47,305 nt of DNA from a virus: positions 1 through 47,305 of the IMG/VR virus record IMGVR_UViG_3300021479_000028; one strand, written 5' to 3'. Both the position numbers and the translations under genes were made by a program. Below the pieces are notes generated by a model. That model worked only from the letters and a program-made list of their open reading frames with translations. It was not told the DNA's origin and searched no databases. Numbering within the stretch: position 1 is the stretch's first letter; each line of letters starts with the position of its first letter. This document shows positions 38,748-46,216 of the stretch, piece by piece.

Positions 38748-39080
38748 ATGGCAGCAACAACAGATACACAAATGGCTCTAGCCGCAGACAGCAAGTTTAT
38801 TAGACGCTTAGCAGCTTTATTTAATCTAGAAGCTCAAGTTGTAATTGCTGAACCACCAGCAACAACTAATCATATTCTACGTAGACAGTTAGCTCAATCA
38901 TGTATTACTGGTGGATTAATGGTATCATCTCAATTTGCTCTAACTATAGCATTATCAACAAATCTGATGGCTGCTAACACGACATATGATTTTATTCAGT
39001 TAGCCGTAGTCACTGATGCAACTGATGCTGCTATTAGATCTGAAATTGCTACACTCTGGAATGGATTTGCTGGAGTTTAA
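38748..39080 (+). CDS. Small late protein, 110 aa
   Basis: The product (MAATTDTQMALAADSKFIRR) is helical with hydrophobic patches and a LATFNLEAQV-type section. AAAGG lies upstream of ATG 38748. It may be a small virion protein between the fibre and the ejection-type proteins. No family is recognised. Confidence 0.7.
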   Translation: MAATTDTQMALAADSKFIRRLAALFNLEAQVVIAEPPATTNHILRRQLAQSCITGGLMVSSQFALTIALSTNLMAANTTYDFIQLAVVTDATDAAIRSEIATLWNGFAGV

Positions 39081-39081
39081 G

Positions 39082-39981
39082 ATGGCTGGAGTTGCAAGCA
39101 ATATCGACCCAAATACACTGTTTGGTGGTAATATGAGAAATACTAGTGGATTTGGCAATCCAATGCCAACTTCTCAATACGGTAATCCTGCTACATTTAC
39201 GGCAGCCGCTAACACCCAAGCTAAAGACTATGATACTATAATGAAGCAGTATGCTGATTTTACTGCTAATGCTGCCGCAAGACCATTAACGGCTCAGAAT
39301 GTCAGTACTGGAAGTATTGCACCACAGACGGCTGGATATCAACAATCGGCTGATGTTACTAGCTCATTAGCTGGATTGAAAGATTTATCGGCAACTGGCG
39401 GATACACATCTCAAGGAATTGCAGATATTAGAGAAAGAGACATATCCCCTACGCGGAGCGTATATGCAAATGCTCAGCAGAATGTTGAAAGACAGAAAGC
39501 ACTTGGTGGTGGTTACTCGCCAAACTATAATGCTACACAAGAACAGATGGCTAGAGATGAATCTAATCAAATAGCTGGGATAGATACAGCCGCTAACGCC
39601 GGAATTGCTCAGAATGTTGCCGCAAACAGATTAGCTGCGGCAAGTCCATACGCTGCGGCTAGTTCAAGTGCAAATGCAGCGCAAACTCAAAATAATCAAT
39701 TCAATGCGAATGCATATAATACAGTTAATGAAGCTAATGCAAATAGAAACTTAGAAGCTGGAACTGGTAACGCGAATAGGAATCTAGCTGCTCAAGGTCA
39801 GAATTATGGAAACATTCTTGCCGGAATACAAGGACAAACGAATTTATATGGGACTACTCCAGCTCTCACTAATACGTTTGGCAATCAAGTCTCTAATGCA
39901 GCACAATTAGGACAAGGACAACAGAATATAAATCAACGAGATAACCAAAATCTGTGGAGTAATGTTGGGAGGTTTGCATAA
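39082..39981 (+). CDS. Low-complexity virion protein, probable ejection protein 1 (299 aa)
   Basis: ATG 39082 with GGAG seven bases upstream is preferred over an earlier in-frame ATG that would overlap the previous gene by 65 bases. The protein is very rich in Ala/Asn/Gln/Gly (NANAYNTVNEANANRNLEAG), with a central helix (AQQNVERQKAL). This composition and position match podovirus internal or ejected proteins such as P22 gp7/gp20 or T7 gp14. The function is inferred from composition and position. Confidence 0.65.
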   Translation: MAGVASNIDPNTLFGGNMRNTSGFGNPMPTSQYGNPATFTAAANTQAKDYDTIMKQYADFTANAAARPLTAQNVSTGSIAPQTAGYQQSADVTSSLAGLKDLSATGGYTSQGIADIRERDISPTRSVYANAQQNVERQKALGGGYSPNYNATQEQMARDESNQIAGIDTAANAGIAQNVAANRLAAASPYAAASSSANAAQTQNNQFNANAYNTVNEANANRNLEAGTGNANRNLAAQGQNYGNILAGIQGQTNLYGTTPALTNTFGNQVSNAAQLGQGQQNINQRDNQNLWSNVGRFA

Positions 39982-40895
39982 TGAGCTTCATAGATAATCT
40001 TGCTGCTAGTCCGGCTGGTGGAATTTATGGACAGCCAGGACAGCAAAATAATCAAAATGATGTTTTAGGTATTGTAAACCAATTAAAAGATCGTGAAATG
40101 CGAGACTTTCAGAATAAAGCTAATTTCATGTCAGATTTATCTGTGAAGCAAGATAGGTTAAAACAGCTATTTAGCCCAGAAACGGCTTCTGGTATTCCAG
40201 GTTCAAATGCTCAAACGGCTAATGGTCCCGTTGGCGGTCCTTCAATGCAACAAGGCGGAATGAATGTACAGATGGGTAAGACAGAACAAGATCCCAATCA
40301 ATTAAATGCTGCCCAAAGAGCTGAAATGTCTATGAAGCAGCAAGGAATGGGTCTTGAACAGCAGAAGATAGCACAAGCCGGAAAGATGGGTGAAGAACGG
40401 CTTGGGATACAAAAATCTCAAGAGCAACTAAATGCTAAAAAAGAAGGTGATATACATGAAAACGCTCAAGCTAAATTACAAGCCAAAATTGAAGAATCTA
40501 ACGGTAAATTAGAACAAGCCCAAGCTGCTTTGGAAGCTAAAACTGCATCTGGAGATGCTGCACTAAAAGAACATCAAGCTCTTAAAGATGCTATGACAGA
40601 AAGACATAAGCTAGAATTGGCTCAAGGTCAAGCAAAATTAGATCAAAAAGATGCAGAATTTAAGGTTCTTCAAGGACAGCACGACGAATTAATAAAACAG
40701 CGTGGACACACGACTGAAACTAAGAAAGATGCACAAGGAAACGCAATAACTACAGATACTACTAGAGGCAGTGCCGCTAACATGGTAAACATGAAAGGAA
40801 GAGATGGCAAGACATATCCAGTTCCGGCTGATAAAGCTGAAGAAGCTAAGACTCATCCTTTCTTTCAGCAAGCTGATGAAAGAGAACAGCAATGA
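39981..40895 (+). CDS. Gln-rich coiled-coil protein, probable ejection protein 2 (304 aa)
   Basis: The start overlaps the previous stop as TAATG. The N-terminal third is Gln/Gly/Asn-rich (GQPGQQNNQNDVLGIVNQLK). A long charged coiled coil (KIEESNGKLEQAQAALEAKT) occupies residues about 150-230, and a C-terminal GRDGKTYPVPADKAEEAKTH follows. It ends in an ATGA overlap with the deoxyhypusine-synthase-like gene, so the two are co-translated. It is probably an internal virion protein. Confidence 0.7.
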   Translation: MSFIDNLAASPAGGIYGQPGQQNNQNDVLGIVNQLKDREMRDFQNKANFMSDLSVKQDRLKQLFSPETASGIPGSNAQTANGPVGGPSMQQGGMNVQMGKTEQDPNQLNAAQRAEMSMKQQGMGLEQQKIAQAGKMGEERLGIQKSQEQLNAKKEGDIHENAQAKLQAKIEESNGKLEQAQAALEAKTASGDAALKEHQALKDAMTERHKLELAQGQAKLDQKDAEFKVLQGQHDELIKQRGHTTETKKDAQGNAITTDTTRGSAANMVNMKGRDGKTYPVPADKAEEAKTHPFFQQADEREQQ

Positions 40896-41896
40896 TACCG
40901 CGAGATACGAAGAAATCAATAGAAGTTAAACTTTCTGGTCCTACAGCTAAGCTCCTAAAAAGAGATTTTCACTCCTATAATGCAAAATATGTTAGAGAAG
41001 CTACATATGCATATAAGCACTTATTAGATACAGGTGGTAAGATGTTTGTAGCTCTAGCGGGCGCTATGTCCACCGCGAGAGTGGGAATTTCTCTAGCCGC
41101 AATGATACGAAAAGGATACGTCAGCGGTTTATCTGTTACGGGTGCAAACCTCGAAGAAGATGTATTCAATTTAATCGGAAGAGATGATTATATAGATATT
41201 CCAGATTATAAGGATACGACGCCTGAAGATGATGAGAAATTAGGAAAGAAGAAGTTTGTTAGAATTTATGAAGATGTAGTTCCACCTGAAGTGATGAAGA
41301 AAGTTGAAGATGCTATTCTCACTAAATGGAAGAATGCTGCTCTCGGTAATGAAAGAAAGTTCCCACACGAATTTCTCTGCGAGTTATTGCTGGATGGTGC
41401 TCTAAAACAGTATTATCAAATTGACCCGGCCGAATCATGGCTGCTTGCGGCTGCTGAAATGAAGATTCCTATAGTCACTCCTGGCTGGGAAGATAGCACT
41501 TTGGGTAATGTGTTTACGGCTATGGTTAGAGAGATGGAAGTTGATGTTCATATTATGAAGACTGGTATTGAAGCTATGAATTACCTTGCTGATTGGTATT
41601 TAATGGAAAAAGCAGAAAAAGGCTTCTTTCAAATTGGTGGTGGCATTGCAGGTGATTTTCCTATTTGTGTAGTTCCTTTCTTAAAACAAGATTGTCATAT
41701 GGGTGATAAAGTTAAACATTGGGCTTATTTCTGTCAGATAACTGATGCTGAAGTGTCGTATGGCGGATATAGTGGTGCTGAGCCAAATGAAAAGATTACT
41801 TGGAATAAAATCTCGAAGAAGACGCCTAAATTCGTCATTAAATCTGATGCCACTATTGTAGTCCCTCTCATGTTCGACGCAATTTTAGGATTATAA
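40892..41896 (+). CDS. Deoxyhypusine-synthase-family enzyme
   Basis: The 334-aa protein is full length for bacterial deoxyhypusine synthase-like proteins. By eye it carries the family signatures in order: ALAGAMSTARVGISLA (54-69), TGANLEEDVFNLIG (83-96, NAD-binding), FPHEFLCELL, PGWEDSTLGN (197-206), TGIEAMNYLADWY, FFQIGGGIAGDFPICV (245-260), SYGGYSGAEPNEKITW and SDATIVVPLMF. The lysine of the WNK motif (K306) matches the catalytic lysine of eukaryotic enzymes. These enzymes use NAD and a polyamine to transfer an aminobutyl group to a lysine, or in related forms to another amine. Substrate here is unknown. It is coupled by ATGA to the preceding virion gene. Confidence 0.93.
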   Translation: MIPRDTKKSIEVKLSGPTAKLLKRDFHSYNAKYVREATYAYKHLLDTGGKMFVALAGAMSTARVGISLAAMIRKGYVSGLSVTGANLEEDVFNLIGRDDYIDIPDYKDTTPEDDEKLGKKKFVRIYEDVVPPEVMKKVEDAILTKWKNAALGNERKFPHEFLCELLLDGALKQYYQIDPAESWLLAAAEMKIPIVTPGWEDSTLGNVFTAMVREMEVDVHIMKTGIEAMNYLADWYLMEKAEKGFFQIGGGIAGDFPICVVPFLKQDCHMGDKVKHWAYFCQITDAEVSYGGYSGAEPNEKITWNKISKKTPKFVIKSDATIVVPLMFDAILGL

Positions 41897-44800
41897 ATGC
41901 CTCGTCCTTTTAGACAGCCTGTTTCAGATGAAATAGAGCCGCCAGATTATGTCGGCAAACCTATTGAAGAATCAGAATCGAAGCCTCCATCATATGCTGG
42001 AACTCCAATAGATGAAAAGAAGAAAGAACCAACTAAACCAATAAAGGCTAGTGGTCCTGGATATGCTTATCAGGCAGCTCATCCAGAAGAAAGAAAGCCT
42101 TTTGATACCAGTCCTTTAGGTTGGAGAAGTGCTTTAAATAAATTTACTAGTCCATTAACAGAAGCTCCAACTCGCTTCGCTGAATCAGTCTCAAAACACA
42201 TTAATCCACAAAGTGAAACTAAAGGAATTAGGGGAGTTAGTTCTGCATATGTCGAAGGATTAGGTCATGCTGTTAGTGATTTAACCTCTCCAATTAATTT
42301 AGCATTAGTTGCTGCTCCACCTGGAGTTGGTAAAGCTATCGGAGTTGGAATGGTTGGTCATGGTGCATATAGAACTACTAGAGGAATAATGGAAGGTGAT
42401 CCAGAAGAAGCTATTAGTGGAGCTGTAGAAGGTGGATTAGGATATCTCGGCGCTAGAGGACATATTACTCCTTCTGCTAAAACAGAGAAAGAACATCCTC
42501 CAATTCGACAAGAGAGAGTAATTAATCCAGCCGATAAAAATATTAAATTCTCCACTAAAGCTGAAGCTGATGCTGCTAAACCTGTTGAAGATCAAAATAG
42601 AATGGCCGTTCCGGCTGAACTTGGACCAGAAGCTTTTACACCCAAAGATTATAAACAACCTGATATAGCGAGAAAAGCAGGCGTAAAGCCTCCGATGACT
42701 CGCGATGAAGAACAAGCTGCTTATGAAGCAATGAAAGGTGGCTTTGATAGAAGAGATGCAGATAAAGCTTCTCGTCCTCGTGATGCTGCTCCGCAGGAAG
42801 AAATTCCTGAAATACAGAATAATCCATTTAAAGGAAAGAAGCCTGCTATAACTGAGGATATTAAACCAACTGAAGAAATAAAGCCACCTGATTACGCAGG
42901 AGAACCTTTAGAACGTGAACAACCTGCTGATATTAAACTAAATAACGCTGCACAGACTTCACCTGAGAACCTAAAGAAATTAAATGAATTTATGGATTCT
43001 GCTGCTCCGAAAGGTGAGCAGAGTGTTGAACAGATTAGAGATTCTCTTAATAAGCCTGAAGAACAAGGTTTATCTGTTAGACAGCCAGTTGTAGATGCTA
43101 TTGTCGATGGAGAACCTCCTGTAAAACAATCTAATCATATTGTAACTAATGTTAAATTACCAGAAGGTGTAGGATTTGAGAAGGTAACTCCTGAACCAAA
43201 ATATAATGAAGAACCAAAGATTTTTGAAGGAGAAGTAATAAAGTCTGAGGATGCTGGGAAATCACCAGAATTGGCAACTGCTGGAACACCTCAACGTCCA
43301 AGTTTTTTTAGTGATGACAGGGGTGAATTAAATATAGATTCTATCAAGAACTTCATGAGTTCAGTCTATCAGAAACTAACTGGAAAGACACCTGTTAAAG
43401 ACATCGTTGAAGAACTAAAAAAGACTACTCCAGAGATCGATGATTCGAAAGGTGGCAAGACTGTTAGTGCTGTAATGAAACTTTTTACAGGATTAGAAGA
43501 TGCTAGAGGTTCTATGGAGAAGCAATCATCCCTTTATAAGCAAGAAAGAGCACAACGCTTCGCGGAATCGGCTAGTGTTAAAGAAGGTGGTTCTTTAGGT
43601 GCTGCAAAGTCATTATCTAAAATGAAGGGTGAATACGAGCAAGTTAATCCTGGTGAAAGACTTCATTTAGACCAGGGAGAAACGGATTCTTTGTTTGACT
43701 CAATTAAAGCAGCGAAGCTGACGGAAGCAGAGAAGATTAATGCTCGTTTCTCGATGTTTAAACTTCTTAATGGAGATAAGACATTAAATCGTTCTGAACT
43801 TTCAGTTCTCGATAACGTATTCGGAAACGGCTTTGCTAATAAAATCGTGGAAATGCACGGAGGACTCGGCGCTGTTGGATTGAAGTTGGGCAAAACGGCT
43901 AATACGATGAAATCCATGCTTAATTCTGTGAACATAGCCGCACCCATCTTACACGGTTTGCCGCTAAGCTCTCATCCATTAATTTACACAAAGGCTGCTG
44001 CTAACATGGTCAAGTTTATGGCTAATAAAGATGCATACAATGCGGCTATGACTGCCATTGAGGAAAGACCGAATTATGTTCCCTGGAGAGATGCTGGATT
44101 GTTTATTGCCAAGCCTGAATCTATTACTGCTTCAGAAGAAGACTTCGCTCGGAGTTATGTCAGATTCATTCCCGGTGTTAGAGATATTATCGCAGTCTCT
44201 AAAAGAGGATATACAGGCTTCTTGAATGAATTACGTTCAAAGACTGCTGATTTGCTGGAGAAGAACGCCAAAGATCAAGGATTAGAGGTATTTGAGAATA
44301 TTAAGGTTAAAGATAAAAAGGGTAACTTCGTAACAGATGAAAAAGGAAATGTTAAAACAGAAAAACGTCCAACAGAGATTGCCAAAAACATCGCTAAATA
44401 TATCAATAATGCAACTGATCGTGGAAGTCTTGGAAAACTAGAGAAGATAGCTCCTGAATTGAATTATCTCTTATGGAGTCCTAGAAGGCTAACGGCTAGG
44501 GCGACTATGCTTAATCCAATGTTTTATGCTAAATTAGATCCGTTTACAAGAAGAGAGGCATTAAAGAGTTTATTTGCACAAGCAGCTATTGGAACTTCTA
44601 TGGTGAGTTTAGGTGTTCTAGCTGGTGGCAAAACTTCATTAGATCCATCTAATTCAGATTTTGGCAAGGTTCGATTCGGCTCTCATACGTTAAATCCACT
44701 TGGACCTACACAGAGTCTAGTCGTAGCTGCAACTAAAGCAATAAAAGAACTTCATAGAATGGGTTCTGGTGAAAAGGCTAAATTCGGCGAACAGAACATT

Positions 44801-45160
44801 CCAGAGATAGCAGGAGGTCTAATTCGTAATCGTGAATCTCCAATCGTTCGATTAGCTGATGAAATTGCAACGGCTAAACAGTTCACTACTGACAGCAAAG
44901 ATAAAGACAGAGGAATGCTAGAACATGGCGGCTTTATTAATAGGTTTGGTGATAAGAAATATATCTCAAATGAAGTTAGGAATAGTTTTATTCCTATCTT
45001 CATTCAAGATGTCGAAGATTTACTGAAATCTGACGCCAGCTTCGCTGAATCTATTGGACTCGGTGCGGCTAGCTTCGTTGGAGTAAGCGAACAAAATTCT
45101 CCTATTCGCAAGAAGAAAGGATTATTGAATTTGAGAGGAATGCGGACCTTAAAGCCTTAG
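41897..45160 (+). CDS. Very large late protein, probable ejection/internal virion protein (1087 aa)
   Basis: It starts right after the preceding stop. Residues 1-45 and about 330-345 contain PPxYxGxP repeats (PPDYVGKPIEE, PPSYAGTPIDE, PPDYAGEPLER). The next several hundred residues are Pro/Glu/Lys-rich and probably disordered, with NNPFKGKKP. The C-terminal half is helical, with a hydrophobic stretch (SLFAQAAIGTSMVSLGVLAG). No lysozyme or transglycosylase motif is visible. Size, position and partners fit the large internal/ejection protein of podoviruses. The stop overlaps the convergent gene on the other strand. Confidence 0.75.
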   Translation: MPRPFRQPVSDEIEPPDYVGKPIEESESKPPSYAGTPIDEKKKEPTKPIKASGPGYAYQAAHPEERKPFDTSPLGWRSALNKFTSPLTEAPTRFAESVSKHINPQSETKGIRGVSSAYVEGLGHAVSDLTSPINLALVAAPPGVGKAIGVGMVGHGAYRTTRGIMEGDPEEAISGAVEGGLGYLGARGHITPSAKTEKEHPPIRQERVINPADKNIKFSTKAEADAAKPVEDQNRMAVPAELGPEAFTPKDYKQPDIARKAGVKPPMTRDEEQAAYEAMKGGFDRRDADKASRPRDAAPQEEIPEIQNNPFKGKKPAITEDIKPTEEIKPPDYAGEPLEREQPADIKLNNAAQTSPENLKKLNEFMDSAAPKGEQSVEQIRDSLNKPEEQGLSVRQPVVDAIVDGEPPVKQSNHIVTNVKLPEGVGFEKVTPEPKYNEEPKIFEGEVIKSEDAGKSPELATAGTPQRPSFFSDDRGELNIDSIKNFMSSVYQKLTGKTPVKDIVEELKKTTPEIDDSKGGKTVSAVMKLFTGLEDARGSMEKQSSLYKQERAQRFAESASVKEGGSLGAAKSLSKMKGEYEQVNPGERLHLDQGETDSLFDSIKAAKLTEAEKINARFSMFKLLNGDKTLNRSELSVLDNVFGNGFANKIVEMHGGLGAVGLKLGKTANTMKSMLNSVNIAAPILHGLPLSSHPLIYTKAAANMVKFMANKDAYNAAMTAIEERPNYVPWRDAGLFIAKPESITASEEDFARSYVRFIPGVRDIIAVSKRGYTGFLNELRSKTADLLEKNAKDQGLEVFENIKVKDKKGNFVTDEKGNVKTEKRPTEIAKNIAKYINNATDRGSLGKLEKIAPELNYLLWSPRRLTARATMLNPMFYAKLDPFTRREALKSLFAQAAIGTSMVSLGVLAGGKTSLDPSNSDFGKVRFGSHTLNPLGPTQSLVVAATKAIKELHRMGSGEKAKFGEQNIPEIAGGLIRNRESPIVRLADEIATAKQFTTDSKDKDRGMLEHGGFINRFGDKKYISNEVRNSFIPIFIQDVEDLLKSDASFAESIGLGAASFVGVSEQNSPIRKKKGLLNLRGMRTLKP

Positions 45161-45339
45161 CGTCTGAAAAACAATCCCATAACAAGCATTCCTAAAGCTC
45201 CTAAACTCACGTAATACCACCAAACTCTCTGCTGTAACTCTTCAATATCTCTTTCAATCTTTCGCATACGGTTTTCAAATCTGACACCTTCTTGCCAATC
45301 ATTTGATGACTGTCTTTCATGGAAATTATATGAACTCAT
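45157..45339 (-). CDS. Small membrane-anchored coiled-coil protein, 60 aa (XhlA-like layout)
   Basis: The N-terminal 39 residues are charged and coiled-coil-like (ENRMRKIERDIEELQQRVWW). Residues 40-58 (WWYYVSLGALGMLVMGLFF) form one membrane helix with a positive end, FFRR. The layout resembles XhlA-type lysis accessory proteins. It is the last gene of the leftward operon, and its stop TAA shares bases with the TAG of the converging late gene. The lysis role is unproven. Confidence 0.72.
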   Translation of the reverse strand: MSSYNFHERQSSNDWQEGVRFENRMRKIERDIEELQQRVWWYYVSLGALGMLVMGLFFRR

Positions 45340-45515
45340 TTTGACTCCTTGTCGATTGCGTTTAGAGCTTCTGCAATACTAATTTCTCCTAAAGCGTTCT
45401 CTAGAGCATATAGAAATTCTTTATCAATTCCTTTCATCACTCCATAATTGTGAACAACTTCTGTAGCATCAGCCTTCATGTTCTGGACTAGGAAGTGAAA
45501 CTCTTTGTGAGTCAT
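45336..45515 (-). CDS. Small helical protein, 59 aa
   Basis: A 59-codon frame starts at ATG 45515-45513 behind GAGAGAAA and ends in an ATGA overlap with the membrane protein gene. The product (MTHKEFHFLVQNMKADATEV...) is acidic and helical. It overlaps the upstream gene by 47 bases. The function is unknown. Confidence 0.68.
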   Translation of the reverse strand: MTHKEFHFLVQNMKADATEVVHNYGVMKGIDKEFLYALENALGEISIAEALNAIDKESK

Positions 45516-45648
45516 TTTCTCTCGCTTTTCTAACTTCTAGTGGTGGACAACTATATTCCTGATTAAATTGAGTTCCATCTTTTAACATCCACACTATTCT
45601 AACAGTTTCAGTTTCATAAGCTGGGAACGCTTTCACGACTTTGTTCAC
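45469..45648 (-). CDS. Small hypothetical protein, 59 aa, GTG start
   Basis: GTG 45648 overlaps the stop of the MazG-like gene as GTGA. The product (MNKVVKAFPAYETETVRIVW...) is beta-rich with a basic tail (LEVRKARENDSQRVSL). Its 3' end overlaps the next gene by 47 bases. The function is unknown. Confidence 0.62.
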   Translation of the reverse strand: MNKVVKAFPAYETETVRIVWMLKDGTQFNQEYSCPPLEVRKARENDSQRVSLPSPEHEG

Positions 45649-46016
45649 TTACATGCCTCAATGATTCCTGCGACATCTGGTGGACTGAAATTGCCTTTCT
45701 GAACCTTTCCAGCCTCTTTTATAACTGGCTTAGTCATATTACTTCGATGAACTTCCAGAAAAACATCAGCAATCGGAATGCCATACGTGCTAGCGGTTCC
45801 AAATACTACGTAAAGAGTATCAGCTAAAGCATCTGCAATCTCAACTAAATCTCTTTCGACTATTGCTCCCCTTAGTTCATTTAATTCTTCATCAATAAGA
45901 CGTAGTCTGAGATCTTCTTCTTGTTCTGTTGGTATTCGCGGCTTGAACCTTACAGGTTGATTATATTTCTGCATAAAGATTTCTACGAACTGGACATAAT
46001 CGACTTGCATTCTCAT
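45645..46016 (-). CDS. MazG-like all-alpha nucleotide pyrophosphohydrolase
   Basis: The 123-aa protein has the two acidic helices of the MazG/PRA-PH superfamily: EEDLRLRLIDEELNE (33-47, with E43, E44 and E47) and EIADALADTLYVVFG (59-73, with D62 and D66). HRSNMTK (90-96) follows. Such enzymes bind magnesium and hydrolyse nucleoside triphosphates or similar nucleotides, in phages often to clean the dNTP pool or influence stress signals. It is coupled by ATGA and GTGA to its neighbours in the early operon. The substrate is unknown. Confidence 0.88.
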   Translation of the reverse strand: MRMQVDYVQFVEIFMQKYNQPVRFKPRIPTEQEEDLRLRLIDEELNELRGAIVERDLVEIADALADTLYVVFGTASTYGIPIADVFLEVHRSNMTKPVIKEAGKVQKGNFSPPDVAGIIEACK

Positions 46017-46216
46017 TTCTCCTCCAAGTGATCTCTAATTGCTTTGGACAATTCTAGTAGATGTTCTTTTGAAATCCAAATGTTAACTGTTCCTGATGAA
46101 GGACTGATAGTATTATCTACTCTAAAAATATAAGTTTCTTTGTTTTCTCCCTCTGAATAATTTGTTATTGTAAATAGTCCATTGATAGTTCTTACTCCAG
46201 TCGATTTCGTAATCAT
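46013..46216 (-). CDS. Small hypothetical protein, 67 aa
   Basis: GGAGAGAAAG lies before ATG 46216. The protein is beta-rich in its first 45 residues (NGLFTITNYSEGENKETYIF) and ends in a helix (KEHLLELSKAIRDHLEEK). It is coupled by ATGA overlaps to both the DUF3987-like ATPase and the MazG-like gene. No family is recognised. Confidence 0.75.
   Translation of the reverse strand: MITKSTGVRTINGLFTITNYSEGENKETYIFRVDNTISPSSGTVNIWISKEHLLELSKAIRDHLEEK

Noticed and set aside
41897-45160. Tail tape measure protein
   Set aside because: It is long and helical, but no tube or sheath genes accompany it, and composition and neighbours fit internal or ejection proteins better.
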